This document shows positions 34,876 through 43,147 of a stretch of DNA of 64,000 nucleotides, piece by piece. The DNA is taken from the NCBI RefSeq assembly GCF_014203395.1, contig NZ_JACHIW010000002.1, forward strand, positions 1-64,000, in the 5' to 3' direction. The notes below the pieces were generated by a model. It was not told where the DNA came from, did not search any database, and was given only the letters and a program-made list of their open reading frames with translations. The stretch is from Saccharopolyspora phatthalungensis (GTDB taxonomy: Bacteria > Actinomycetota > Actinomycetes > Mycobacteriales > Pseudonocardiaceae). The position numbers were made by a program, and so were the translations under genes. Position 1 is the stretch's first letter; each line of letters opens with the position of its first letter.

Positions 34876-34902
34876 TGAACCGGTCCGGTCCGGGCTTCGT
34901 GC
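34876..34902 (+). promoter_or_regulatory. SigL-type ECF promoter for the Rieske gene
   Basis: TGAACC at 34876-34881, a 16-nt spacer, then CGTGC at 34898-34902. It is the mirror partner of the promoter on the other strand. The two -35 elements form an inverted repeat centred near 34868. Transcription would begin close to ATG 34911, so the message is probably leaderless. Confidence 0.62.
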
Positions 34903-34910
34903 CCATGCGC

Positions 34911-35363
34911 ATGACTGCCGAAAAGCACACCCGCCGATCCGTCCTCGTCACCGGCGGTGCCGTTGCCGGTGCCACCGTGGGAACGGGCGCTCTGGCCGCC
35001 TGCGGCAGCGGCACTTCCGCGACCCCTCCCGCCGGCTCCGCATCGAGCGACCCCGGAACCCTGCCCGCCGGTCAGCGCCTTGCCGCGCTCAGCGCGGTAC
35101 CGGTCGGAGAGGCGGTCGCGGTCAATACGCCGGATGGAAAGCAAGCGATCGTCGCCCGCCCCGACGACACCAAGGTTGTCTGTTTCAATGCGGCCTGCAC
35201 GCACAAGGGCTGTCCGGTGACGCCTGCGGGCGCTGAGCTGCGCTGTCCCTGCCACGGCTCGCTGTTCGACGCGTTCACCGGAGCGGTGAAGCGCGGACCC
35301 GCCGAGACGTCGCTGGCCGCCATCCCGGTGAAGGTCGAGAACGACCAGATCGTCTCCGGTTGA
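34911..35363 (+). CDS. Rieske [2Fe-2S] lipoprotein
   Basis: A 150-residue exported Rieske protein. The N-terminus has a twin-arginine signal (HTRRSVLVTGGA) and a lipobox-like LAAC, so it is probably a Tat-exported lipoprotein. The cluster ligands are in AACTHKGCPV and RCPCHGSLFD (CxH and CxxH), with the disulfide cysteines also present. It could carry electrons outside the membrane. I prefer ATG 34911 over 34905, because the ECF promoter places the transcript start there and no ribosome site is visible. It is divergent from the sigma operon. Confidence 0.87.
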   Translation: MTAEKHTRRSVLVTGGAVAGATVGTGALAACGSGTSATPPAGSASSDPGTLPAGQRLAALSAVPVGEAVAVNTPDGKQAIVARPDDTKVVCFNAACTHKGCPVTPAGAELRCPCHGSLFDAFTGAVKRGPAETSLAAIPVKVENDQIVSG

Positions 35364-35632
35364 TACCCGGCTGGGGCACCGGCTCGCCGGTGCCCCAACC
35401 GAACGGCCTCGGCCGGAGTCTCCCGGCCTTTCCCGCCGGCAGCGGACCGCTATGCTCACGGGTCCGGCGCCGCAGCGGATGTCCATTGTGGAGTGACTGG
35501 CGCGAAGTCGGTCACCCGAGCGCCCGATGTCGGCTTCCTCCCGCCGTAGCCGCGGTTGAGCTCGATGCCGATGCCCGGTTCACCTCCCTGCCCGGCCGCG
35601 ATGCGCCCATTCGGCGGTGGGTCATGTTTGAC
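35364..35632 (+). other. Intergenic DNA before the copper operon
   Basis: About 270 nt between the Rieske gene and the CsoR-like operator. GCACCGGCTCGCCGGTGC near 35377-35394 is a strong hairpin just after the Rieske stop and may terminate that transcript. No gene is supported here. Confidence 0.45.
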
Positions 35633-35654
35633 TAGGGTACCCCCCTAGGGTATA
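35633..35654. promoter_or_regulatory. CsoR-like copper operator
   Basis: TAGGGTACCCCCCTAGGGTA is a G/C-tract inverted pattern of the CsoR type, located about 60 nt before copZ. A copper-responsive repressor would release here when Cu(I) is high. No csoR gene is nearby, so the regulator must be encoded elsewhere. Confidence 0.6.
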
Positions 35655-35712
35655 GGTTTGGGGTATCGGCGCGGCGTGACCGGCCGGACGACCCGTTGGA
35701 AGGTAGGGGCAG

Positions 35713-35919
35713 ATGAGCGAGTTGATTTACCACGTCACCGGCATGACCTGCGAGCACTGCGTGCTGTCAGTGACCGAAGAGGTCGGCGCGATCGGCGGGG
35801 TGACCGACGTCAAGGTCGACCTGCCGACCGGTGCGGTCACCGTGATCAGCAGCAAGGAGATCGGCGTGGACCAGGTCCGGGCCGCCGTCGAAGAGGCCGG
35901 GTACCAGCTCGCCTCCTGA
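35713..35919 (+). CDS. copZ: CopZ-like heavy-metal chaperone
   Basis: A 68-residue HMA domain with the Cu(I)-binding motif GMTCEHCVLSV at residues 10-20 and the ferredoxin-like beta-alpha pattern (VDLPTGAVTVISS, then VRAAVEEAGYQL). It hands Cu(I) to the P-type ATPase encoded 145 nt downstream. The ATG at 35713 follows GGTAGGGGCAG. The CsoR-like operator lies just upstream. Confidence 0.92.
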   Translation: MSELIYHVTGMTCEHCVLSVTEEVGAIGGVTDVKVDLPTGAVTVISSKEIGVDQVRAAVEEAGYQLAS

Positions 35920-36064
35920 GGGTGCTGCCGATCGCAAGGATGCGGCATGAACACCGCAATGGGTCAGTGCCGCCGGACCCGCCGACCGCAGACGCCACCA
36001 CCCAGGCGCCGGCGGCCGAACGGCGCTCACGGCTGACCGACGAAGCGAGGAAGGAACTACCGAG

Positions 36065-38365
36065 ATGACGTCCGATGTGCACGACGCGAACCCGGTTGCC
36101 GGGCAACAGATCGAGCTCGCGATCGGCGGTATGACGTGTGCGTCTTGTGCGGCGCGGGTGGAGCGGAAGCTGAACAAGTTGGACGGGGTGGTGGCCACGG
36201 TCAATTACGCGACCGAGCGGGCCAGGGTGGATTTTCCGGTCGGGCTGGATCCGCGGCGGTTGGTGGCCGAGGTGGAGGCGGCCGGTTACAGCGCGGTTCT
36301 GCCAGCGGCCGGGAATCCGGCCGGGCGGGAGGACCCGGCGGGCGCGTTGCGGCGGCGGTTGGTGGCCTCGGCGGTGTTGTCGGCGCCCGTGATCGTGTTG
36401 GCGATGGTGCCGGCGTGGCAATTCACCTACTGGCAGTGGGTTTCGCTGGTACTGGCGGTGCCCGTGGTGGTGTGGGGGGCGTGGCCGTTTCACCACGCGG
36501 CGTGGGCGAATGCGCGGCAGGGCGCGGCCACGATGGACACCTTGGTGTCGGTGGGCACGGTGGCGGCGCTGGGGTGGTCGGTATATGCGTTGCTGTGGGG
36601 GACGGCCGGTGTCGCCGGGATGCGGCACGGCTTCGAGTGGCGTGCGCCGATGGGGGGCGCGGGCTCGATTTATCTAGAGGTCGCGGCCGGGGTGACGACG
36701 TTCATCTTGGCGGGCCGGTATTTCGAGGCACGGTCCAAGCGGCGTGCGGGCGCGGCGTTGCGGGCGTTGCTGGAGCTGGGGGCCCGGGATGTGGCGGTGC
36801 TGCGGGAAGGCCGGGAGCAGCGGGTCGCGGTGGAGCGGTTGGCGGTGGGGGAGCGCTTCGTGGTGCGCCCGGGGGAGAAGATCGCCACCGACGGTGTCGT
36901 GGTGGAGGGCGGCTCGGCGGTGGATGCGAGCATGCTGACCGGGGAGTCGGTGCCGGTGGAGGTCGGCCCGGGCGATGATGTGGTGGGGGGCACGGTCAAC
37001 GCGGGGGGCCGGCTGGTGGTGCGGGCCAGTCGGGTCGGGGCCGATACCCAGCTGGCGCAGCTGGCCCGGCTCGTGGAGCAGGCGCAGGCGGGTAAGGCGG
37101 CGGTGCAGCGGTTGGCCGACCGGGTCTCGGCGGTGTTCGTGCCGGTGGTGATCGCGTTGTCGTTGGGGACTGGGGCGTTCTGGCTGGTGGCCGGTGCCGG
37201 TGCCGCGGCGGCGTTCACGGCCGCGGTGGCGGTGCTGATCATCGCGTGTCCGTGCGCGTTGGGTCTGGCCACGCCGACGGCGTTGCTGGTCGGCACCGGT
37301 CGGGGGGCGCAGCTGGGGATCGTGATCAAGGGCCCGGAGGTGCTGGAGTCGACCCGGCGGGTCGACACGGTCGTGCTGGATAAGACCGGCACCGTGACCA
37401 CCGGGCGGATGGAGCTGGTGGAGGTGCATCCCGGGGCCGGGACCGTCCGGGCCGAGGTGCTGAGCCTAGCCGGGGCGCTGGAGAACGCCTCCGAGCATCC
37501 CGTCGGGCGGGCCATCGCGGGCGCGGCTCGGCAGGAGTTGGGGGAGCCGGCCACGGTGACCGGTTTCACCGGTATCCCGGGCCTGGGCGTGCAGGGCAGC
37601 GTGGACGGGCACGAGGTGCTGGCCGGGCGGCCGGGGTTGCTGCGGGAACGCGGCCTGGAACTGCCCGAGTCGCTGGCGGCGGTCCAGGCCGCCGCCGAGC
37701 AGCGGGGCCAGACCGCGATCGCGGTCGCCTGGGACGGGCAGGCGCGAGCCGTGCTGGTGGTGGCCGATGCGGTCAAGCCCACCTCGGCCGAGGCGGTGGC
37801 GCGGTTGCGCGGGCTGGGCCTGACCCCCGTGCTTTTGACCGGCGACAACCAGGCCGCGGCCCGCTCGGTGGCCGAGCAGGTCGGCATTCAGGAGGTCATC
37901 GCCGAGGTGCTGCCCCGGGACAAGGTGGAGGTCATCACCCGCCTGCAAAACGAGGGCAGGGTGGTGGCGATGGTCGGCGACGGCGTCAACGACGCGGCGG
38001 CCCTGGCCCAGGCGGACCTGGGACTAGCCCTGGGCACCGGCACCGACGTGGCCATCCAGGCCGGTGACCTCACCCTGGTCCGCGGCGACCTGCGGGCGGC
38101 CGCCGACGCCATCCGGCTGTCCAGGCGCACCCTGCGCACCATCAAGGGCAACCTGTTCTGGGCCTTCGCCTACAACGTGGCCGCCCTGCCCCTGGCGGCG
38201 GCGGGCCTGCTCAACCCCATGATCGCCGGGGCCGCCATGGCCCTGAGCTCCGCCTTCGTGGTCACCAACAGCCTCCGGCTGCGCCGATTCCGCAGCGCGA
38301 TCGCGGACACGGCGATGGCCAACACCAGCGTGGCCGAGGCGAAGACACCGGTCTCCGTGAAGTGA
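36065..38365 (+). CDS. copA: Cu(I)-exporting P1B-type ATPase
   Basis: 766 residues. One N-terminal HMA domain ([15 protein letters not shown]), an eight-helix P1B core with CPC in helix 6 ([16 protein letters not shown]), the phosphorylated Asp in [11 protein letters not shown], the HP locus SEHPVGRA, and the hinge GDGVND. It exports Cu(I) from the cytoplasm using ATP. It sits behind copZ in the CsoR-like controlled operon. Codon use is extremely G-rich through residues 50-350. The ATG at 36065 is close to a GGAAGGA ribosome site. It converges with the secreted peptidase gene. Confidence 0.94.
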   Translation: MTSDVHDANPVAGQQIELAIGGMTCASCAARVERKLNKLDGVVATVNYATERARVDFPVGLDPRRLVAEVEAAGYSAVLPAAGNPAGREDPAGALRRRLVASAVLSAPVIVLAMVPAWQFTYWQWVSLVLAVPVVVWGAWPFHHAAWANARQGAATMDTLVSVGTVAALGWSVYALLWGTAGVAGMRHGFEWRAPMGGAGSIYLEVAAGVTTFILAGRYFEARSKRRAGAALRALLELGARDVAVLREGREQRVAVERLAVGERFVVRPGEKIATDGVVVEGGSAVDASMLTGESVPVEVGPGDDVVGGTVNAGGRLVVRASRVGADTQLAQLARLVEQAQAGKAAVQRLADRVSAVFVPVVIALSLGTGAFWLVAGAGAAAAFTAAVAVLIIACPCALGLATPTALLVGTGRGAQLGIVIKGPEVLESTRRVDTVVLDKTGTVTTGRMELVEVHPGAGTVRAEVLSLAGALENASEHPVGRAIAGAARQELGEPATVTGFTGIPGLGVQGSVDGHEVLAGRPGLLRERGLELPESLAAVQAAAEQRGQTAIAVAWDGQARAVLVVADAVKPTSAEAVARLRGLGLTPVLLTGDNQAAARSVAEQVGIQEVIAEVLPRDKVEVITRLQNEGRVVAMVGDGVNDAAALAQADLGLALGTGTDVAIQAGDLTLVRGDLRAAADAIRLSRRTLRTIKGNLFWAFAYNVAALPLAAAGLLNPMIAGAAMALSSAFVVTNSLRLRRFRSAIADTAMANTSVAEAKTPVSVK

Positions 38366-38470
38366 CCCGACCAAATCCCTGCCCGCTGGCCACAGTGGAC
38401 AGCGGATCCTGGAGGGAAGATTCCAAGTTTAGGCAAAATCGGGAACCACAGCCGGGGTGGGACCTCGCCC

Positions 38471-39913
38471 TCAGCTACCCCCGAGGGTGGGGAGCCCGGT
38501 TCCCGCGCAATGCACGTCGCCACTCGGCAGGATCCCGGACAGCAGATACCGCTCTACCGTCCCGTCAACGCATCCGTTCCGTTGACTGGCGAACACCCCG
38601 TGGGAGTAGCCGCGGTCCAACACGACCATCCGAGAACCGGGTAACGCCGCCTGCATCCGCCGCGCCCCGGCGTAAGGCGTGGTCGGATCATGTGCTGCCT
38701 GAACCAAAAGCACCGGAGGCATCGCCGGATCGCCAAGCCGTGCGACCTCGCGCGGCGGCCCCCAGTACCGGCAGACCTCGGCCTCGACCCCGGCCAGCAC
38801 GGGCTGGGGATCGGCACTCCGCAACGCCCGAATGCTCCCCAATACCTCATCGGTACTTGGCCGGGTGCTATCGGCGCATTTCACGGTCCGCAACGCGGAT
38901 TCGTAGTTGGGGGAATCGGGCATCTCCGTGCCGAATCCGCCACTGTCGCCGCGGTGCAGATACGCATCGAGCGCTCGGGCGAAGGGCTCCCAACGCTCGG
39001 TGCGCGACAGGGTGCGATAGACGAGGTAGTCGAACTCCGCGGCCCCGAAGGTTCCGTGCGCGGGGCGGGTTGCCAGCGCCGAGCGGGCGGCCAGGTACGA
39101 GGCCCGAACGGTCTCCGGAGTAGTGCCTAGCCCCAGCGAAGGATGCGCGGCGATCCACCTGAACAGCACATCGCGCTGCGCCAGCATGGCGAAGCCCTGT
39201 TCCGCATCGAAGTCGTGCCAGCGTCCTGGGCTCACCACGCTGTCAAGCACCATCCGCCCGACCCGCGAGGGGAACTCGGCGGCGTAGTCGCCACCCAGGT
39301 AGCTGCCGTAGGAAACGCCGAGGAAGTTCAGCCGTGGCTGGCGCAGGGCTTGGCGGATCCGGTCCATGTCCCGCGCGGTGTTGGCGGTGTTGATGTACGG
39401 CAGTACCGGGCCGCTGTGCCGCTGGCAGTCGGCGGCCATGCGTTGCAGGCGGCCGAGGTGGTCGCGTTCCTCGGCCGCAGTGGTCGGCACCGGGTCCGGA
39501 GCGGGATGCTGGAACAGCCCGCCCAACGGTCCACAGTCGACCGGATTGCTCGCGCCGACGCCGCGCGGATCGAAACCGACGATGTCGTACGAACGCCGAA
39601 CCGCTTCCGGCATCTTGGCCCGTTTGGCGGCGGCGTAGTCGAGACCGGCGCCGCCGGGCCCTCCGGGGTTGACTAGCAGCGCGCCGCGGTACTCCGCGGG
39701 CGTGCCGGATGCTCTGATGCGACTGATCGCGATCGGGATCTGCCGTCCGCCAGGCGCGGTGTAGTCGAGCGGCACGGAGATCGTCGCGCACTCGACCGCG
39801 GGGTCGGTAGGACAGGGGGCGAAGCGCAATGGCTCGGCCGCGTCGCTGGGCGGTGCGCTGAGGAGCGGGACGGCTAGGGCGGTCGCGAGCCCCAAGCGGA
39901 GCGATTTGATCAC
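38471..39913 (-). CDS. Secreted tripeptidyl-aminopeptidase-like alpha/beta hydrolase
   Basis: 480 residues. A signal peptide (LGLATALAVPLLSAPPSDA) precedes an alpha/beta hydrolase core: LLVNPGGPGGAG as the oxyanion region, VGFDPRGVG, and the nucleophile elbow LGVSYGSYLG. The C-terminal TAP-like domain includes VLLVQAAHDPTTPYAGA and the catalytic His in DRGYSHGVF. Such enzymes are exported and cut tripeptides from peptide N-termini. It is divergent from the metallophore operon and shares the 100-nt region with the Zur-like site. Whether it is co-regulated is unknown. The start is GTG 39913. Confidence 0.88.
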   Translation of the reverse strand: MIKSLRLGLATALAVPLLSAPPSDAAEPLRFAPCPTDPAVECATISVPLDYTAPGGRQIPIAISRIRASGTPAEYRGALLVNPGGPGGAGLDYAAAKRAKMPEAVRRSYDIVGFDPRGVGASNPVDCGPLGGLFQHPAPDPVPTTAAEERDHLGRLQRMAADCQRHSGPVLPYINTANTARDMDRIRQALRQPRLNFLGVSYGSYLGGDYAAEFPSRVGRMVLDSVVSPGRWHDFDAEQGFAMLAQRDVLFRWIAAHPSLGLGTTPETVRASYLAARSALATRPAHGTFGAAEFDYLVYRTLSRTERWEPFARALDAYLHRGDSGGFGTEMPDSPNYESALRTVKCADSTRPSTDEVLGSIRALRSADPQPVLAGVEAEVCRYWGPPREVARLGDPAMPPVLLVQAAHDPTTPYAGARRMQAALPGSRMVVLDRGYSHGVFASQRNGCVDGTVERYLLSGILPSGDVHCAGTGLPTLGGS

Positions 39914-39960
39914 AGTCGGTCACTTTCGATTCATACTTAAGGACGAATTGCGAGCTTTGT

Positions 39961-39975
39961 TGAAAACGATTATCA
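39961..39975. promoter_or_regulatory. Zur/Fur-family operator 1
   Basis: TGAAAACGATTATCA differs at two positions from the actinobacterial Zur-type 15-mer TGAAAATGATTTTCA and stands out as A/T-rich in GC-rich DNA. It lies 39 nt before GTG 40015, at the place expected for a promoter-overlapping repressor site. A Fur- or Mur-type relative cannot be excluded from sequence alone. Confidence 0.7.
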
Positions 39976-40014
39976 TCGCCGACCGTTGTGCACAACCATC
40001 CGAAGGGAGTCGGC

Positions 40015-41280
40015 GTGGGCCACCTGTTGTTGGTGGAAAGCTGGGTCGGTGCGATGAGCACGTTGTTGCCGCGGGGCATCAGGGAGGGCGGCCACCGGTT
40101 CAGCTTCGTCACTCGCGACCTCCAGCACTACCTGCGTGCCAAGCCCACCGCCGGGCCACATCCGTTGCTGGGCGCGGACAATTTGCTCACCGTCGAAACC
40201 AACGACGTGCCGCGACTCCTGGACCACCTGAAACGCCTGCACCCGGTTCTCGGGTTCGACGGGGTACTGACGTCCTGCGACTACTACCTGGCGGCGGCCG
40301 CGCGGGCCGCCGAACGACTGGGGCTGCCGGGGGCGCCTCCGGAAGCCGTCGAGCGGGCGTGCTCGAAGGACCTCACCCGCCGGGCCCTGCGCGACGCCGG
40401 CGTGCCGGGGCCCGCATTCGCCCTCGCCGAGACCGCCTCCGGTCTGGAGGAAGCCGCCGAAGCGCTGGGATATCCCCTGGTCGTCAAGCCGGTCGACCTG
40501 TGCGCCGGCATGTTCGTGCGCAGAGTGGACGGTCCGGCGCAGTTACGCGAAGCCCACGCGGCCCTGCAGGGCTTCCCGGTGAACGCACGCGGACAGCGGC
40601 GAAATCCGCTCGTGCTGCTGGAGGAACTGCTCACCGGGCCGGAGGTGAGCGTGGAAACGGTGACCTTCCAGGGGCAGACCACGGTCGTCGGCGTGACGGA
40701 CAAGAGTGTCGCCGGTGCGCCGTGGTTCGTCGAAACCGGGCACATGTTCCCGGCTGCGCTCGATTCCGGCACGGCGGAAACCGTGTCGGAAACGGCCGTA
40801 GCGGCCATCGAAGCGCTCGGGCTGGACAACGCCGTCGGGCACACCGAGATCAAGCTCACGCCGCAGGGGCCGCGCGTTGTCGAGGTGAACCCGCGCCCGG
40901 CCGGCAATCAGATCACCGAGCTCGTGCGGCGAGTGACCGGCATCGATCTGGCCGCCGTCTACGCCCAGATCGCCCTGGGAGAAAAGCCGGATCTGCACCG
41001 GTTCGACACCGGTGCGGCCAGCGCGGCCGTGTCGTTCCTGCTCCCGCCGCGCGAAGGAACGATCAGCGAGATCGGCGGGACCGATGCGCTCGCTGCCGAT
41101 CCGGCGGTGGTGGACTGGGCGGTCAAGGACACCGGGCATCGGGCCGGTTCGGCCACCAGCAACAACCACTACCTCGGCCACGTCATGGTCACCAGCCGTC
41201 GCGACGGGGCGGCACGGGCGCACGCCGAGTCGCTTGTCGCCGACCTGGACGTGCGTTACGCCGTGGAGGTCGACGCGTGA
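40015..41280 (+). CDS. ATP-grasp carboxylate-amine ligase
   Basis: 421 residues with the ATP-grasp order: a pre-ATP-grasp Rossmann part (to about 110), a lid with YPLVVKPVDLCAGMFV, LLEELLTGPEVSVETVT, and the metal/phosphate block TPQGPRVVEVNPRPAGNQI near residues 287-305. Enzymes of this group (for example bacterial L-amino acid ligases) join a carboxylate to an amine through an acyl phosphate. First gene of the Zur-like controlled operon. GTG 40015 is preceded by GAAGGGAG at 40002-40009. It overlaps the DUF4213 gene by GTGA. The likely role is to form an amide or peptide bond in a metallophore. Confidence 0.85.
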   Translation: MGHLLLVESWVGAMSTLLPRGIREGGHRFSFVTRDLQHYLRAKPTAGPHPLLGADNLLTVETNDVPRLLDHLKRLHPVLGFDGVLTSCDYYLAAAARAAERLGLPGAPPEAVERACSKDLTRRALRDAGVPGPAFALAETASGLEEAAEALGYPLVVKPVDLCAGMFVRRVDGPAQLREAHAALQGFPVNARGQRRNPLVLLEELLTGPEVSVETVTFQGQTTVVGVTDKSVAGAPWFVETGHMFPAALDSGTAETVSETAVAAIEALGLDNAVGHTEIKLTPQGPRVVEVNPRPAGNQITELVRRVTGIDLAAVYAQIALGEKPDLHRFDTGAASAAVSFLLPPREGTISEIGGTDALAADPAVVDWAVKDTGHRAGSATSNNHYLGHVMVTSRRDGAARAHAESLVADLDVRYAVEVDA

Positions 41281-42092
41281 CGCCGCATTCCGTGGCGGAC
41301 CTCACCGAACGGGTCCTCCGTGGCGATTTCGGCACCGCCCAAGCGGAAGTCAGCGTCGGATTCCTCACCCAGCAGGGAGTGCGGCACGCGGCTCGCGAGC
41401 GTTCGTACCGCAACCACGTGCTGAGCCTGCGGGTCGAGGACGCGGTCGGATCGTGCGCGGTGGAGCCGGGGGAGCTGGAATCGGGCGCGCTGTCCGACGA
41501 AGCCGTCCTCGACTGTGTCGGAGCGCCGATCCGGGAGCTGCTGCGACACCCGCTGCTGCCGGTGCGCACGGCCGCACTCGACGCCTACCTGCAATGGCTT
41601 CGCCCGCATCGCCACCACGCGGAGGAGGTGGTCATCGGGCGGGGCAACTCGTTGCAGAAGTCGCTGCACCGCGCCGAATCGGTGGTAGACCTGCTCCCCG
41701 TCGAGCCGGGCGAACGGGTGCTGGTGATCGGGGTCGTCAACTCACTGCTGCACCATCTCCGCGAGCGCGGAAACGGCTACATCGCTTGCGACTACAAGGG
41801 CGGCGAAACCGAGTGGGGCGAGCCGGTCACCAGCGATGCCCTCGCCGCGCTCGCCGACTGCGACGCGGTGCTGGCTTCCGGCATGGTCGTCGGCAACGCC
41901 ACGTTCCAGCCGCTGCTCGACCACGCCAGGGCCACGGGCAAGCCGCTGGTCATGTTCGCCCAGTCCGCGAGCGGGATCCTGCCCTGCTTCCTCGGCTCCG
42001 GGGTCACCGCGATCTCGGCGGAGCCGTATCCGTTCTTCTGGCTCGACGGCGGCCCCAGCGTCCTCTACCGCTACCGTTCGGGGGTGCGCTGA
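41277..42092 (+). CDS. DUF4213/DUF364 'heavy-metal chelation' family protein
   Basis: 271 residues. The N-terminal part (to about 90) fits DUF4213, and the C-terminal Rossmann-like part fits DUF364: VLVIGVVNSLLHHLRER, DCDAVLASGMVVGNATFQPLL and LVMFAQSASGILPCFLGSG. Pfam describes both as putative heavy-metal chelation domains. No enzymatic reaction is established. In this operon it could be a biosynthetic enzyme or an intracellular metal-ligand handler. The GTG overlaps the ligase stop and its own TGA overlaps the next ATG, so it is tightly coupled to both neighbours. Confidence 0.78.
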   Translation: MTPHSVADLTERVLRGDFGTAQAEVSVGFLTQQGVRHAARERSYRNHVLSLRVEDAVGSCAVEPGELESGALSDEAVLDCVGAPIRELLRHPLLPVRTAALDAYLQWLRPHRHHAEEVVIGRGNSLQKSLHRAESVVDLLPVEPGERVLVIGVVNSLLHHLRERGNGYIACDYKGGETEWGEPVTSDALAALADCDAVLASGMVVGNATFQPLLDHARATGKPLVMFAQSASGILPCFLGSGVTAISAEPYPFFWLDGGPSVLYRYRSGVR

Positions 42093-43147
42093 TGTGCGGT
42101 AATCCGGATCTGCTGGGCCTGCTGCGAGACACCCCGCTGGCGCGGGTGAGCGCGCCGCTGCCGCAACCGCAGCCCGGCTTCTGGGCAAAGCTGGAATGCC
42201 TGAGCGCGGGTGGGATGAAGGCGCGCGCGGCGGTGTCGATGCTCAGTGGCGCCTGCCGCCGTGGCGAACTGAAGCCGGGTGCGGCGGTGGTCGAGTCGAC
42301 CAGCGGGACGCTCGGCATCGGACTCGCCTTCGCCGGCCAGGCGTTGGGGCATCCGGTGGTCTTGGTCGTGGACGACGAACTCGAACCCGGAATGCGGTCG
42401 CTGCTGCGCGCCCACGGCGCGCGCCTGGAGGTGGTCGACCGGCCGCATCCGGTCGGTGGGTGGCAGCAGGCCCGGCTGGACCGGGTGCACCAGATCCGCC
42501 GCGACCTGCCGGAAGCGTTCTGGCCCGATCAGTACAACAACCCGGACAACCCGGCGGGCTATGAGTCGCTGGGCGAGGAGATCGCCCGGCAGATCGATCG
42601 GGTCGACGTGCTGGTGTGCAGTGTCGGGACGGGCGGGCACAGCGCTGGCACGATCCGCACGATCCGGCGCCGCTGGCCGCAGGTGCGGCTGATCGGCGTG
42701 GACACCATCGGCTCGACGATCTTCGGCCAGCCCGCCAGGCCCCGCGTGATGCGCGGCCTGGGCAGCAGCATCCACCCGCGCAATGTCGCATATGGACAGT
42801 TCGACGAAGTGCACTGGGTCGGCCCCGGCGAGGCGGTGCAGGCGTGCCGCACGCTGGCCCGCCAGTCGTTCATCACCGGTGGCTGGAGCACCGGGGCGGT
42901 GGCGTTGGTGTCGGCGTGGGCGGCGCGGATCGACCCCGGCGCGAAGGTGGTGACGGTGTTCCCCGACGGACCGCACCGCTACCTGGGCACCATCTTCGAC
43001 GACGACTACTGCCGCGCGCGTGGCCTGCTGCACCGGCCGACCGCGACCCGTCCGGTCGAGATCGCCCATCCGGCGGTCGAGGCGACGGGGTGGACGCGGT
43101 GCCGGATCGTCTCGGATCCGCTGTTGGCAATGGAGGTTCCCGCATGA
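42092..43147 (+). CDS. PLP-dependent cysteine-synthase/SbnA-like enzyme
   Basis: 351 residues, fold-type II PLP enzyme. SAGGMKARAAVSM holds the PLP Lys. VESTSGTLGIGLAFAG is the substrate loop, with Thr where most cysteine synthases have Asn. SVGTGGHSAGTIR is the phosphate loop. Relatives perform beta-replacement on O-activated serine; SbnA joins O-phosphoserine with glutamate for staphyloferrin B. A similar C-N bond-forming step would give an amino-polycarboxylate building block here. No SbnB-like dehydrogenase is present. The ATG at 42092 shares a base with the previous stop. Confidence 0.8.
   Translation: MCGNPDLLGLLRDTPLARVSAPLPQPQPGFWAKLECLSAGGMKARAAVSMLSGACRRGELKPGAAVVESTSGTLGIGLAFAGQALGHPVVLVVDDELEPGMRSLLRAHGARLEVVDRPHPVGGWQQARLDRVHQIRRDLPEAFWPDQYNNPDNPAGYESLGEEIARQIDRVDVLVCSVGTGGHSAGTIRTIRRRWPQVRLIGVDTIGSTIFGQPARPRVMRGLGSSIHPRNVAYGQFDEVHWVGPGEAVQACRTLARQSFITGGWSTGAVALVSAWAARIDPGAKVVTVFPDGPHRYLGTIFDDDYCRARGLLHRPTATRPVEIAHPAVEATGWTRCRIVSDPLLAMEVPA

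Noticed and set aside
34855..34882. GGTTCAAATTC...GAATTGAACC considered as a tRNA T-arm or repressor operator
   Set aside because: No acceptor stem or other tRNA arms surround it. Both halves are better explained as the -35 elements of two ECF promoters.
36136..36978. 280-residue Gly-rich frame inside copA
   Set aside because: A frame-shifted reading of the extremely G-rich copA codons.
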